Under the pieces are notes generated by a model. That model was not told the origin of the DNA and did no database searches. It saw only the letters and a list, made by a program, of their open reading frames with translations. A stretch of DNA of 36,361 nt, from NCBI GenBank assembly GCA_041695325.1, contig JBGFRC010000042.1, positions 1 to 36,361 on the forward strand, in the 5' to 3' direction. Positions 1 to 8,901 of this stretch are shown here, piece by piece. Position 1 is the first letter of the stretch; each line of letters begins with the position of its first letter. The DNA is from SURF-13 sp041695325. GTDB taxonomy: Bacteria > Pseudomonadota > Gammaproteobacteria > SURF-13. A program made the position numbers and the translations under genes.

Positions 1-2832
1 AAGGCCCTGCACCTGACGCGCTTCGCCGCCGCCGAATACGCGCATCTGATCAATAACACCCGCCAACTGCTCGCCGTCTTGGCGCGCTTGCCGGAGATAA
101 GCGGCGCTCAGCCCTCCCGCTGTCCAGCGCTGCTTGCCGATTTACAGCGCAACTATCCCTATTACGCCAATCTTGGGGTAATTGATCTTCACGGCGCCGT
201 GGTGTGCAGCGCGCTCCCTCTGTCCGGGCCGGTGAATCTCGCCGACCGCGCCTATTTCCGCCGCGCGCTGGAACAACGCCAATTCGCCATCGGCGACTAT
301 CAGATCGGCCGCATCACGCGCAAGGCGAGTGTCAATTTCGGCTATCCCCTCCTTGATGACAGCGGCAAGGTGCAGGCCGTGGTGTTTACCGCGCTGGATT
401 TGAGCTGGCTCGGCCAATTGGCCGCCAGGGATACGCTGCCAGCGGAAGCGACGTTGACGCTGCTTGATGGCAACGGCACGATACTGGTGCGCCATCCTGA
501 GCCGGAGCAGTGGGTCGGGAAAATTGCGCCGGAGCTGGCCTTGGCGGAGAAAGAACTGGCGCAAAAAAATGAGGTGACCGTGAAGGCGCAGGGGCCGGGA
601 GACCAGCCCCATCTCTACACCTTCAGCCGTCTGCATCCCAGGGACGGCGCCGGTGACATGATACTCGCCATAGCCACCCCCGCGCACGTCGTCCTGGCGC
701 AGGTGACCCGCACGCTCACGCGTAATCTTACTTGGCTTGCGCTTGTGATGGGGCTGGCGTTTCTGATCGCCTGGCGCGGCGGCGACGCCTTCATCCTGCG
801 CCAGGTGCGCGCGCTGGCCAGCGCGGCCAGGCGTCTGGGTGGCGGCGATTTAAGCGCGCGCAGCGGCGGCGCCAAGGGCACAGGGGAATTGCAACAACTC
901 GCGGCCAGCTTCGACGAGATGGCCGAGGCGCTGGAGCGCTCCCAGCATGAGCGCGTCCGGCAGCAGGAACAGTTAGACGAACTGAACCGCCTCTACGCCG
1001 TGCTGAGCGCCGTCAACCGCGCCATCTTACGCACTCAGGATCAGCGCGGGCTGTTGGAAGAGGCGTGCCAGATTGCCGTCACGCTGGGGCGCTTCCGCCT
1101 GGCCTGGATCGGGCTGCTCGATGTAGAACGAGGCGTGGTCACGCCCGTCGCCCAGCGCGGCCTTGCGCGGGACTGCCCGGACCTGTTGCGTGTCACGCTG
1201 GGCCGTGATCCCGCCGCGGGGATGGATCCGGTCGGCGCCGCCCTGAGCGCGGGACGGCATTTCATCAGCGGCGATATTGACCATGACGCCCGGCTCGCCC
1301 ACTGGCGCACAGGCGCCCAAAAATGCGGTTTGCGCTCTTACGCCGCCTTCCCCTTGAAGGCGGAAGGGCGCGTGATCGGCGTGTTCAATCTCTACGCCGG
1401 GGAGGCGGATTTTTTCGATGCCGCCGAGGTCAACCTGTTGCTGGAGCTTTCGGAGGACCTGAGCTACGCGCTCGTCACGCGGGAAAAGGAGACCCGCCAT
1501 CAGCAGGTTCAGGAAAAGATTGACTACCTCGCCCATCACGACGAGCTGACCGGCCTGCCCAATCGCGACTCGTTTCTGCAACACATCAGGCATGCCCTCC
1601 TGGACGCCGCCAACCAGCGCCGCCTAATGACGGTGCTCTGTCTTGATCTGGACAATTTCAAGCACGTCAACGACATGGTGGGGCATGAAGCCGGGGACGC
1701 GCTGATCAAACGGGTGGCCGGGTGCCTCGCCGAGGGCATGCGCACCCAGGACCGGGTGGCGCGCCTGAGCGGCGACGAGTTCGCCGTCGCCCTGACCGAT
1801 CTCAAGGACGACGATGCCGGCGCCCTGGTCGCGCAAAAGATCATGAACCGCTTCGCCCACCCGTTTCACCTCGACGGGCATGAAATCTTCATCACCCTGA
1901 GCATCGGCATCGCCCTCTACCCCCAGGACGGCACGGATCCCGAAGGACTGCTCAAAAACGCCGAGACCGCCATGTATCAGGCGCGCAATCAAGGGGGGAA
2001 TAATTATCAATACTACTCGGCGGAGATGCGCGCCCTCGCCGACGAGCGCATGATACTAGGAAACGCGCTGCGCCACGCGCTGGAGCACCGCGAGATTGAT
2101 CTGCATTACCAGGCGCAGATTGAGCTGGCCACGGGCAAGATCACCGGCGCCGAGGCGCTGCTGCGCTGGCGGCATCCCGAGCGGGGCGATATCCCGCCCG
2201 GCCGCTTCATCCCGATCGCGGAACAAACCGGGCTGATCGAAGCCCTGGGCGAGTGGGCGCTGCACCGCGCCTGCGCGAAAGTCCAGGCCTGGCGTAAAGC
2301 AGGGATGGCGCCGCTGCGCATTGCGGTCAACCTTTCGGCGCGCCAGTTTTACCAGAAAAACCTGTTGGAAACCGTCACCGCCATACTCAAAGACACGGGG
2401 CTGGACCCGCGCTGGCTGGACCTGGAATTGACCGAAAGCATCGTCATGCAGCAGGTGGAAACGACCGTGGACATATTACGCGCGCTCAAGGCGATAGGAG
2501 TGAGCATTTCCCTTGACGACTTCGGCACCGGCTACAGCAGCTTGAGCTATCTCAAGAAATTCCCCGTGGATTTCCTCAAGATTGACCGCTCCTTCATCCA
2601 CGGCATCCCTTCCCACTCCGATGACGCCGCCTTGACCGCCACGATCATCGCCATGGCCCACAGTCTGGGGATCAAGGTGGTCGCCGAAGGCGTGGAAACG
2701 GAACAGCAGGCGGACTTCTTGCGCGCCCTTCAATGCGACGCCGCTCAGGGCTACTACTTCAGCAAACCCCTGCCCACGGAAAAATTCGAACTGCTGCTGA
2801 AACGCGGGATGCAGGCGAAGAAACCGCGATAG
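1..2832 (+). CDS. GGDEF/EAL dual-domain c-di-GMP regulator with extracytoplasmic sensor, HAMP and GAF (5' end outside window)
   Basis: The frame is open from base 1, so the gene begins before the window; a TTG at 79 is only an internal codon. The visible 943 residues hold, in order: a Cache-like periplasmic sensor (to about residue 235), a membrane segment (about 243-260), a HAMP linker, a GAF domain (about 335-500), a GGDEF domain and an EAL domain. The GGDEF signature is SGDEF near residue 590. An RTQD inhibitory-site motif stands five residues before it, so product inhibition looks intact. The EAL domain (EALLRW near 718) keeps the LELTE, DDFGTGYSS, LKIDRSF and AEGVE motifs and the final Q of QGYYF, so phosphodiesterase activity is likely. 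Cyclase activity is possible with S in the first signature position. The ligand is unknown. The gene converges on tadA with an 8-bp gap. Confidence 0.93.
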   Translation, partial: KALHLTRFAAAEYAHLINNTRQLLAVLARLPEISGAQPSRCPALLADLQRNYPYYANLGVIDLHGAVVCSALPLSGPVNLADRAYFRRALEQRQFAIGDYQIGRITRKASVNFGYPLLDDSGKVQAVVFTALDLSWLGQLAARDTLPAEATLTLLDGNGTILVRHPEPEQWVGKIAPELALAEKELAQKNEVTVKAQGPGDQPHLYTFSRLHPRDGAGDMILAIATPAHVVLAQVTRTLTRNLTWLALVMGLAFLIAWRGGDAFILRQVRALASAARRLGGGDLSARSGGAKGTGELQQLAASFDEMAEALERSQHERVRQQEQLDELNRLYAVLSAVNRAILRTQDQRGLLEEACQIAVTLGRFRLAWIGLLDVERGVVTPVAQRGLARDCPDLLRVTLGRDPAAGMDPVGAALSAGRHFISGDIDHDARLAHWRTGAQKCGLRSYAAFPLKAEGRVIGVFNLYAGEADFFDAAEVNLLLELSEDLSYALVTREKETRHQQVQEKIDYLAHHDELTGLPNRDSFLQHIRHALLDAANQRRLMTVLCLDLDNFKHVNDMVGHEAGDALIKRVAGCLAEGMRTQDRVARLSGDEFAVALTDLKDDDAGALVAQKIMNRFAHPFHLDGHEIFITLSIGIALYPQDGTDPEGLLKNAETAMYQARNQGGNNYQYYSAEMRALADERMILGNALRHALEHREIDLHYQAQIELATGKITGAEALLRWRHPERGDIPPGRFIPIAEQTGLIEALGEWALHRACAKVQAWRKAGMAPLRIAVNLSARQFYQKNLLETVTAILKDTGLDPRWLDLELTESIVMQQVETTVDILRALKAIGVSISLDDFGTGYSSLSYLKKFPVDFLKIDRSFIHGIPSHSDDAALTATIIAMAHSLGIKVVAEGVETEQQADFLRALQCDAAQGYYFSKPLPTEKFELLLKRGMQAKKPR

Positions 2833-2840
2833 TTTCGCGG

Positions 2841-3326
2841 CTACGGAAACTTGCGCCGCGCTTCGAAAAAGCACGATAGCAAGGCCCCGCACTCCTCGGA
2901 TAAAACGCCACCCGTGTGCTGGACACGGTGGTTTAGCCTGCCGGAATCCGGAATAGTAAAGACGCTGGTAATGGCCCCGGCCTTGGGGTCGCTCGCGCCG
3001 AACACCAGCCGCTGGATACGCGCGTGCACCATCGCGCCCGCGCACATCACGCACGGCTCCAGTGTGACGTAGAGCGTGGTACCGTTTAACCGGTAATTGC
3101 CGAGTATTTCCGCGCCCGCGCGCAGCGCCATAATCTCGGCATGCGCAGTGGGGTCGTGGGCGGCGATGGGCCGGTTCCAGCCCTCGCCGATGATCTCCTC
3201 ATTCAATACCAGCACCGCGCCCACCGGCACCTCATCCTCCGCTTGCGCGCGCTCGGCGAGTTTCAGCGCGCGGCGCATCCAGTCAAGATCCGTCTTGAAT
3301 TCCGGCTTTTTAGCTTCAGCCGCCAT
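2841..3326 (-). CDS. tadA: tRNA-specific adenosine deaminase TadA
   Basis: This enzyme converts the wobble adenosine of tRNA-Arg(ACG) to inosine. The 161-residue protein has the zinc deaminase motifs HAE (62-64, with the catalytic Glu) and PCVMC (91-95), plus the family stretch EVPVGAVLV near residue 32. Length and N-terminus fit the family, so the ATG at 3326 is accepted although the ribosome binding site is poor. It lies 25 bp downstream of guaA on the same strand, so it may be read from the guaBA transcript. The guaB-guaA-tadA neighbourhood is common in gammaproteobacteria. Confidence 0.96.
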   Translation of the reverse strand: MAAEAKKPEFKTDLDWMRRALKLAERAQAEDEVPVGAVLVLNEEIIGEGWNRPIAAHDPTAHAEIMALRAGAEILGNYRLNGTTLYVTLEPCVMCAGAMVHARIQRLVFGASDPKAGAITSVFTIPDSGRLNHRVQHTGGVLSEECGALLSCFFEARRKFP

Positions 3327-3351
3327 ACCTTAACTGCACGTGCTGCTTTCC

Positions 3352-4923
3352 TCACTCCCACTCTATCGTTGCAGGAGGTTTTCCTGAAATATCGTACACC
3401 ACCCGGCTCACGCCCGGCACTTCATTGATGATGCGGCTGGAGACGTGCTCCAGCAACTCGTAGGGGAGATGCGCCCAATGCGCGGTCATGAAATCCACGG
3501 TCTCCACGGCGCGCAGGGCGATCACCGGCTCATGGCGACGCGCGTCGCCCATCACGCCCACCGACTTCACCGGCAGAAACACCGCGAACGCCTGGCTCAC
3601 CTTGTCGTACCAATCGTGTCTGCGCAGCTCCTCGATGAAAATGGCGTCCGCGCGCCGCAGCGTATCCGCATGGTCTTTTTTCACCTCGCCCAGAATGCGC
3701 ACGCCCAGACCGGGGCCGGGGAAGGGATGCCGGTAAACCATTTGGTACGGCAGGCCCAGCTCCACGCCGAGCCTGCGCACTTCGTCCTTGAACAATTCGC
3801 GCAGCGGCTCCAGCAATTTGAGCTTCATCTTTTCCGGCAGGGCGCCCACGTTATGGTGCGATTTGATCACGTGCGCCTTGCCGGTTTTGACGGCGGCGGA
3901 CTCGATCACGTCAGGATAGATCGTCCCCTGCGCCAGCCATTTGATGTCCTTGAGCCCGGCGGCCTGCTCCTCGAACACGTCAATAAACACCTGGCCGATG
4001 CATTTGCGCTTCTGTTCCGGATCGGTGATCCCTTTCAGGGCATCCAAAAAACGCCGTTCGGCATCCACCCTGATGACCTTGATGCCCATGTGGGTGGCAA
4101 AAGTGGTCATGACCTGATCGGCCTCGCCGAGCCTGAGCAAGCCGTTGTCCACGAATACGCAGGTGAGCTGTTCGCCTATCGCCTTGTGCAAAAGGGCGGC
4201 CGCCACCGAGGAATCCACGCCGCCGGAAAGCCCCAGCAACACGCCGTCCTTTCCCACCTGTTCCCGAATCTGCTCGATGCCGCCGCTGATGATGTTGCGC
4301 GCGGTCCATAGCGGCTCCGCGCCGCAGATGTCGAGCACGAAGCGCTGCAGGATGCGCGCGCCCTGACGCGTGTGCGTGACTTCGGGATGGAATTGCACGC
4401 CGTAAAAACGGCGCGCTTCATCCGCCATGCCCGCGATGGGCGAGCTGTGCGAGGTGGCGATGAGCTTGAAACCGGACGGCAACCGGATCACGCGGTCACC
4501 GTGACTCATCCACACGTCGAGCAGGCCGTGGCCTTCCTCGTTGGTGCGGTCTTCTATGTCGCGCAGCAGCTCCGAATGTCCGCGCGCGCGCACCTCGGCG
4601 TAGCCGAACTCGCGCTTCGCGGCGCTCTCCACCTCGCCGCCCAACTGTGCCGCCATGGTCTGCATGCCATAGCAGATGCCCAGCACCGGCACGCCAAGCT
4701 CAAACACTTGCTGCGGCGCGCGCGGCGCGCCGGCGAGCGTCACCGATTCCGGACCGCCGGAGAGGATGACGCCCTTGGGTTGAAAAGCGAGCAGCGCGGT
4801 CCCGGAGAGATCGCACGGATGGATCTCGCAATACACGCCCGCCTCGCGCACGCGCCGTGCGATGAGCTGGGTGTACTGCGACCCGAAATCGAGAATCAGG
4901 ATGCGCTGAGCGTGGATGTCCAT
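3352..4923 (-). CDS. guaA: GMP synthase (glutamine-hydrolysing)
   Basis: It aminates XMP to GMP using glutamine and ATP, the last step of guanine nucleotide synthesis. At 523 residues it has the standard two-part build. The N-terminal class I glutamine amidotransferase carries nucleophile Cys84 (GICYG) with His179 and Glu181 (FHPEV). The ATP pyrophosphatase domain carries the P-loop SGGVDSS at 233-239, and the C-terminal dimerisation domain ends in the conserved PATIEWE. The ATG at 4923 has no Shine-Dalgarno. The start is directly preceded by the tail (ACTGCCTTT) of a hairpin repeat that fills the gap to guaB. Confidence 0.98.
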   Translation of the reverse strand: MDIHAQRILILDFGSQYTQLIARRVREAGVYCEIHPCDLSGTALLAFQPKGVILSGGPESVTLAGAPRAPQQVFELGVPVLGICYGMQTMAAQLGGEVESAAKREFGYAEVRARGHSELLRDIEDRTNEEGHGLLDVWMSHGDRVIRLPSGFKLIATSHSSPIAGMADEARRFYGVQFHPEVTHTRQGARILQRFVLDICGAEPLWTARNIISGGIEQIREQVGKDGVLLGLSGGVDSSVAAALLHKAIGEQLTCVFVDNGLLRLGEADQVMTTFATHMGIKVIRVDAERRFLDALKGITDPEQKRKCIGQVFIDVFEEQAAGLKDIKWLAQGTIYPDVIESAAVKTGKAHVIKSHHNVGALPEKMKLKLLEPLRELFKDEVRRLGVELGLPYQMVYRHPFPGPGLGVRILGEVKKDHADTLRRADAIFIEELRRHDWYDKVSQAFAVFLPVKSVGVMGDARRHEPVIALRAVETVDFMTAHWAHLPYELLEHVSSRIINEVPGVSRVVYDISGKPPATIEWE

Positions 4924-5007
4924 AAAGGCAGTGGCGAGTAGCTAGTAGCGAGCAGCGAGAAGAAGCTTTTTTCCCAGCTACTCGCTACTCGTCACTCGCT
5001 ACTGTAG
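4924..5007 (-). repeat. heptamer hairpin element, copy A (guaB-guaA gap)
   Basis: Two 28-nt arms (4929-4956 and 4977-5004) are nearly complementary and enclose a roughly 20-nt loop. Each arm is built from loose 7-bp repeats of the AGTAGCG/CGCTACT type. In the sense of the guaBA transcript the element starts right after the guaB stop and ends in ACTGCCTTT immediately before the guaA ATG. Copies B (11398-11482) and C (23667-23766) have the same design. The unit is not a standard REP sequence that I recognise. Confidence 0.85.
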
Positions 5008-6474
5008 TTAATCAATCCGGTAATTCGGCGCTTCCTTGGTGATGGTCACGTCATGCACGTGGCTTTCGCGCATGCCCGCCGCGCTGATGCGCACGAAGTG
5101 CGGCTTGGTGCGCATGGCGTCCAGGGTACGGCAGCCGGTATAGCCCATGCTGGCGCGCAAGCCGCCGAGCAGTTGATGGATGATGGCCTGCACGCCGCCC
5201 TTGTACGGCACGCGCCCCTCGATGCCTTCCGGCACCAGCTTTTCCAGCTCACGCACGTCTTCCTGGAAGTAGCGCTCGCTTGCGCCGCGCCCCCGCGTCA
5301 TGGCGCCGAGCGAACCCATGCCGCGATAGGATTTGTAGGAACGTCCCTGGTAGAGCTCGACTTCGCCCGGCGCTTCTTCGGTGCCCGCAAACAGGCCGCC
5401 GATCATGACCGAATGCGCGCCCGCCGCGACGGCCTTGGCAAGGTCGCCGGAATAACGGACGCCGCCGTCGGAAATCAGCGGTACGCCGCTGTTTTTAAGC
5501 GCCTCGGCCACGTCCAGAATCGCGCTCAACTGCGGCACGCCTACGCCGGTCACCACGCGCGTGGTGCAGATGGAACCCGGCCCGATGCCGGCCTTGACCG
5601 CGTCCGCGCCCGCCTCCACCAGCGCCAGCGCCGCCGCGCCGGTAGCCACGTTGCCGCCGATCACCTGCACCTCGGGATAGCTCTTTTTCAGCCAGCGCAC
5701 TTTATCGAGCACAAATTGCGAGTGGCCGTGCGCGGTGTCCACCACGATCACGTCTACGCCGGCGGCGATCAGCGCGCTCACGCGCTCTTCGGTGTCGGGC
5801 CCGGTGCCCACCGCCGCGCCCGCGCGCAGGCGGCCCTGGCTGTCCTTGCAGGCGTGCGGATACTCGGTGGCCTTCTGGATGTCCTTGAAGGTAATCAGGC
5901 CGCGCAGATGAAACTTGTCGTTCACCACCAGCACCTTTTCGATGCGGTGCTGGTGCAGCAGTTTCACCACCTCCTCGCGGCTTGCGCCTTCGCGCACCGT
6001 CACCAGGCGCTCCTTGGGCGTCATGATGCTGGACACGGGTTTGTCGTATTCCGTTACAAAACGCAGATCGCGTCCGGTGACTATGCCCACCAGTTCTTCG
6101 CCCTCCACCACGGGCACGCCGGAAATGTTGCTGGCGCGCGTCAGGGCCAGTACTTCGCCGATATTGGTATGGGGGGGAACGGTGATCGGATCGCGTATCA
6201 TCCCGCTCTCGAACTTTTTCACCTGACGCACCTGGGCCGCCTGGCTCTCCACGGACATGTTTTTGTGGATGATGCCGATGCCGCCCTCCTGCGCCAGGCT
6301 GATCGCCAGCCGCGACTCGGTGACGGTGTCCATGGCGGCGGAGACCAGCGGAATATTGAGCATGATCTCGCGCGTAAGCGGCGTGGCGAGATCCACCTCT
6401 CTAGGCAGCACCGTGGAGTAGGCAGGCACCAGCAGCACGTCGTCGAAGGTGAGACCTTGGCTCCCAACACGCAT
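5008..6474 (-). CDS. guaB: IMP dehydrogenase
   Basis: It oxidises IMP to XMP with NAD+, the rate-limiting step of GMP synthesis. The 488-residue protein is a TIM barrel (substrate loop GPGSICTTR, catalytic Cys303) interrupted by two CBS domains at about 92-145 and 150-205, which usually bind ATP or GTP for allosteric control. It is the first gene of the guaBA pair. A good sigma-70-type promoter lies just upstream (6509-6537). The gene is divergent from xseA. Confidence 0.98.
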   Translation of the reverse strand: MRVGSQGLTFDDVLLVPAYSTVLPREVDLATPLTREIMLNIPLVSAAMDTVTESRLAISLAQEGGIGIIHKNMSVESQAAQVRQVKKFESGMIRDPITVPPHTNIGEVLALTRASNISGVPVVEGEELVGIVTGRDLRFVTEYDKPVSSIMTPKERLVTVREGASREEVVKLLHQHRIEKVLVVNDKFHLRGLITFKDIQKATEYPHACKDSQGRLRAGAAVGTGPDTEERVSALIAAGVDVIVVDTAHGHSQFVLDKVRWLKKSYPEVQVIGGNVATGAAALALVEAGADAVKAGIGPGSICTTRVVTGVGVPQLSAILDVAEALKNSGVPLISDGGVRYSGDLAKAVAAGAHSVMIGGLFAGTEEAPGEVELYQGRSYKSYRGMGSLGAMTRGRGASERYFQEDVRELEKLVPEGIEGRVPYKGGVQAIIHQLLGGLRASMGYTGCRTLDAMRTKPHFVRISAAGMRESHVHDVTITKEAPNYRID

Positions 6475-6508
6475 AGCAGGTTTCCCGATAAGACCGATAA
6501 AACAAATA

Positions 6509-6537
6509 ATTATAGTATTTTCCAGGCCCCGGGTAAA
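6509..6537 (-). promoter_or_regulatory. predicted sigma-70 promoter of guaBA
   Basis: On the minus strand a perfect TATAAT (6509-6514) is separated by 17 bp from TTTACC (6532-6537), which matches four of six -35 positions. The -10 box ends 34 bp before the guaB ATG, in the AT-rich part of the guaB/xseA divergent gap. No PurR- or CRP-like operator was recognised. Confidence 0.6.
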
Positions 6538-6607
6538 TGATCCGCTTACGGGCTACCGCCGCGCGCGCCGGTGGATTATGATTGATCCAATGCAGGAGCC
6601 GCCTATC

Positions 6608-7948
6608 GTGAACGCAAAGCAGCGCGACGTCTATAGCGTGTCGCGCCTCAACCGGGAGGCGCGAGCGCTGCTGGAGAACGGCCTTCCCCTGTTATGGGTG
6701 GACGGCGAAGTCTCCAACCTCGCGCGCCCCTCTTCCGGGCATCTGTATTTCACCTTGAAGGATGAGCAGGCGCAGGTGCGTTGCGCCCTGTTTCGCATGA
6801 ACGCCCTACGTTTATGTTTCGCGCCGGAAAACGGTATGCAGGTGCTGGCGCGGGCGCGGGTGAGCCTGTATGAGGCGCGCGGAGAATTCCAGCTCATCGT
6901 GGAGCATCTGGAACCGACCGGCGAAGGCGCGCTGCGCCGCGCCTTTGAACTGCTCAAGCAGCGGCTTGCGGCGGAAGGCTTGTTCGATGAGGCGCGCAAA
7001 AAAGCGCTACCCGTCCTGCCCCGGCAAATCGGCGTGCTCACCTCCCCCGCCGGCGCGGCGCTGCGCGATATCCTCACTACCCTGCGGCGGCGCTTTCCCC
7101 TGCTGCCGGTGCTGATCTATCCCATCCAGGTGCAAGGCGCGGGCGCGGCGCAGAATATCGCCGCCATGCTGCGCACGGCCAATGCGCGCGCGGAGTGCGA
7201 CGTGCTGGTGCTGGCGCGCGGCGGCGGGTCGCTGGAAGACTTGTGGGCATTCAACGAAGAAGCGGTGGCGCGCGCCATACGCGCCAGCCGGATACCGGTG
7301 GTCACCGGCATCGGGCACGAGATTGACTTTACCATCGCCGACTTCGCCGCAGACCGGCGCGCGCCCACGCCCACCGCGGCGGCGGCGCTCGTCAGCCCCG
7401 ACCGCTCGGACTGGTTCGAGCGTTTAGCCCGGCTGGAAAATCGCATGCGGCTTGCCGCGGAGCGCCGCCTGGGACATCTGCAACAGGCGCTGCACAATCT
7501 GCAAAAACGCCTGCAACATCCAGGGCGGCGCCTGCGCGACCAGGCGCAACGCCTGGACGGACTGGAGCAGCGGCTGCATCACGCGCGGCGCGTGACCTTG
7601 CGCCACGCGCACGCGCGCCTGGCCGAACTGGCCGCGCGGCTTCACACCTGGACGCCGTTGCACCGCCTGCAACAAGCACAAGACCAGATTGGGTACTATG
7701 GTCAACGCCTGCGCAGTGCTGTTCAGCGCTTGATGGAGAAACAACGCGCCGGGCTGCAAGCGCTCACGCGCGCGCTGGATGCGGTAAGCCCGCTCGCCAC
7801 GCTGGCGCGCGGTTACGCCATCGTGCGCCTCGCGGCTGCCCCAAACGTGCTGCGCGATGCGCGCGACGCGGCGCCCGGTGACACGGTGCATGCGCGCCTG
7901 GCGCAGGGCAGTCTCATCTGCAAGGTGGAGCACACGCTGAGTGAATAA
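6608..7948 (+). CDS. xseA: exodeoxyribonuclease VII large subunit
   Basis: Catalytic subunit of the exonuclease that degrades single-stranded DNA in both directions. It has an N-terminal OB-fold (SRLNREARALLE, then DGEVSNL), the central nuclease region (GVLTSPAGAALRD, ARGGGSLEDLWAFN and GIGHEIDFTIADF) and a long Gln/Arg/Leu-rich coiled coil in the C-terminal half. I chose the GTG at 6608 because AGGAG stands 9 nt upstream. ATGs at 6578 and 6590 are in frame but have weaker sites. From GTG it is 446 residues, close to E. coli XseA. The small subunit xseB is not in the window. The stop overlaps the start of the M23 peptidase by 8 nt. Confidence 0.95.
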   Translation: MNAKQRDVYSVSRLNREARALLENGLPLLWVDGEVSNLARPSSGHLYFTLKDEQAQVRCALFRMNALRLCFAPENGMQVLARARVSLYEARGEFQLIVEHLEPTGEGALRRAFELLKQRLAAEGLFDEARKKALPVLPRQIGVLTSPAGAALRDILTTLRRRFPLLPVLIYPIQVQGAGAAQNIAAMLRTANARAECDVLVLARGGGSLEDLWAFNEEAVARAIRASRIPVVTGIGHEIDFTIADFAADRRAPTPTAAAALVSPDRSDWFERLARLENRMRLAAERRLGHLQQALHNLQKRLQHPGRRLRDQAQRLDGLEQRLHHARRVTLRHAHARLAELAARLHTWTPLHRLQQAQDQIGYYGQRLRSAVQRLMEKQRAGLQALTRALDAVSPLATLARGYAIVRLAAAPNVLRDARDAAPGDTVHARLAQGSLICKVEHTLSE

Positions 7949-8795
7949 ACTTTTACTTACGTTCCTTCTTTTCTGGCCGGCGCTATTAAGCGCCGCCGCG
8001 CCCGCCTGTGCGGCGCAGGCAGACAGGCTGCCGCGTTCCGAACCCGTACCGGGCGGCGTGGCGGTGATTCCCTTGTCCATTCCCGACGGCAATCCCGCGC
8101 CTCTCGCCTATTACAACGGCCAACGCGTGCTGGTGCTGCGCGACGAGGAACGCTGGCTGGCGCTGGTGGGCATTCCGCTCTCCGCCACACCGGGCCGCCA
8201 GACGCTGCGCGTCAAGAACGGCGCAAAAACCTACACCCAGCGTTTCATCGTACAAGCCAAGGCCTATCCCAGCCAGCATCTGACGATCACGGACAAACGC
8301 AAAGTGACGCCCGCCCAGGAAGACCTGCTCCGCATCGAGAGGGAAACCGGAGAGATCAACGCTGCCCTGACCATCTGGAGTGACGCGCTCGACGTGGAAC
8401 TGGATTTTATTCCGCCCGCCGAAGGACCGCGCAGCAGCGCATTCGGGCTGCGGCGCTTTTTTAACGGCGAGGCGCGCAAACCGCACGGCGGTCTGGACTT
8501 CGCCGCGCCCCTGGGCGCGCCGGTCGTGGCGCCCGCCCCGGGCATGGTGATCCGCGTGGGCGACTATTTTTTCAACGGCAACACGGTATTTCTGGATCAC
8601 GGGCAGGGTTTAATCACCCTGTACAGTCACTTGAGCCGCATTGACGTGCGCGAAGGGCAGCAGGTGCGGCGCGGCGAGACGCTCGGCGCGGTGGGTATGA
8701 GCGGGCGCGCCACCGGCGCGCACCTGCACTGGGGCGTGAGCCTGAACCGCGCCCTGGTGGATCCTGCCTTGTTTTTACCCGAAACGGCACGTTAA
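7941..8795 (+). CDS. secreted M23/LytM-family peptidoglycan metallopeptidase
   Basis: A 284-residue exported protein with a signal peptide (residues 1-25, ending ACAAQ) and a C-terminal LytM domain. Zinc ligands are His182 and Asp186 (HGGLD) and His263 (HLHWG); His230 (YSHLS) is the likely catalytic base. All are present, so it should be an active peptidoglycan endopeptidase rather than a degenerate EnvC-type activator. The N-terminal half is a beta-rich segment seen in other stand-alone periplasmic M23 enzymes. The GTG start overlaps the end of xseA by 8 nt, suggesting translational coupling. Confidence 0.92.
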   Translation: MNKLLLTFLLFWPALLSAAAPACAAQADRLPRSEPVPGGVAVIPLSIPDGNPAPLAYYNGQRVLVLRDEERWLALVGIPLSATPGRQTLRVKNGAKTYTQRFIVQAKAYPSQHLTITDKRKVTPAQEDLLRIERETGEINAALTIWSDALDVELDFIPPAEGPRSSAFGLRRFFNGEARKPHGGLDFAAPLGAPVVAPAPGMVIRVGDYFFNGNTVFLDHGQGLITLYSHLSRIDVREGQQVRRGETLGAVGMSGRATGAHLHWGVSLNRALVDPALFLPETAR

Positions 8796-8813
8796 TTGCA
8801 GGACTCTAAAGAT

Positions 8814-8842
8814 ATTGACTTTCCCTGAATCCAGGCTATGGT
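8814..8842 (+). promoter_or_regulatory. predicted promoter of mlaA
   Basis: TTGACT (8814-8819) is followed after 17 bp by TATGGT (8837-8842) in the 106-bp gap before mlaA. The -35 matches five of six consensus positions and the -10 four of six. An AAGGA at 8882-8886 is rather far from the ATG. Confidence 0.45.
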
Positions 8843-8901
8843 ATGATGTCAAGGGTTCTCTGGCTTTTCTCGATAAATAATAAGGAAAACAACAACCCGC
8901 G

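Noticed and set aside
2824..2840. Shared terminator between the GGDEF/EAL gene and tadA
   Set aside because: CCGCG-N7-CGCGG is only a 5-bp stem without a T-tract on either strand; too weak to call.
5053..6540. A 495-residue open frame on the plus strand opposite guaB
   Set aside because: It is antisense to an unmistakable guaB, His/Arg/Ala-rich without recognisable motifs, and is the usual by-product of GC-rich codon use.
6449..6577. Longer xseA start reaching into the guaB promoter
   Set aside because: The added residues overlap the guaB start and promoter and have no similarity to XseA N-termini; the family pattern begins near residue 11 from the GTG at 6608.
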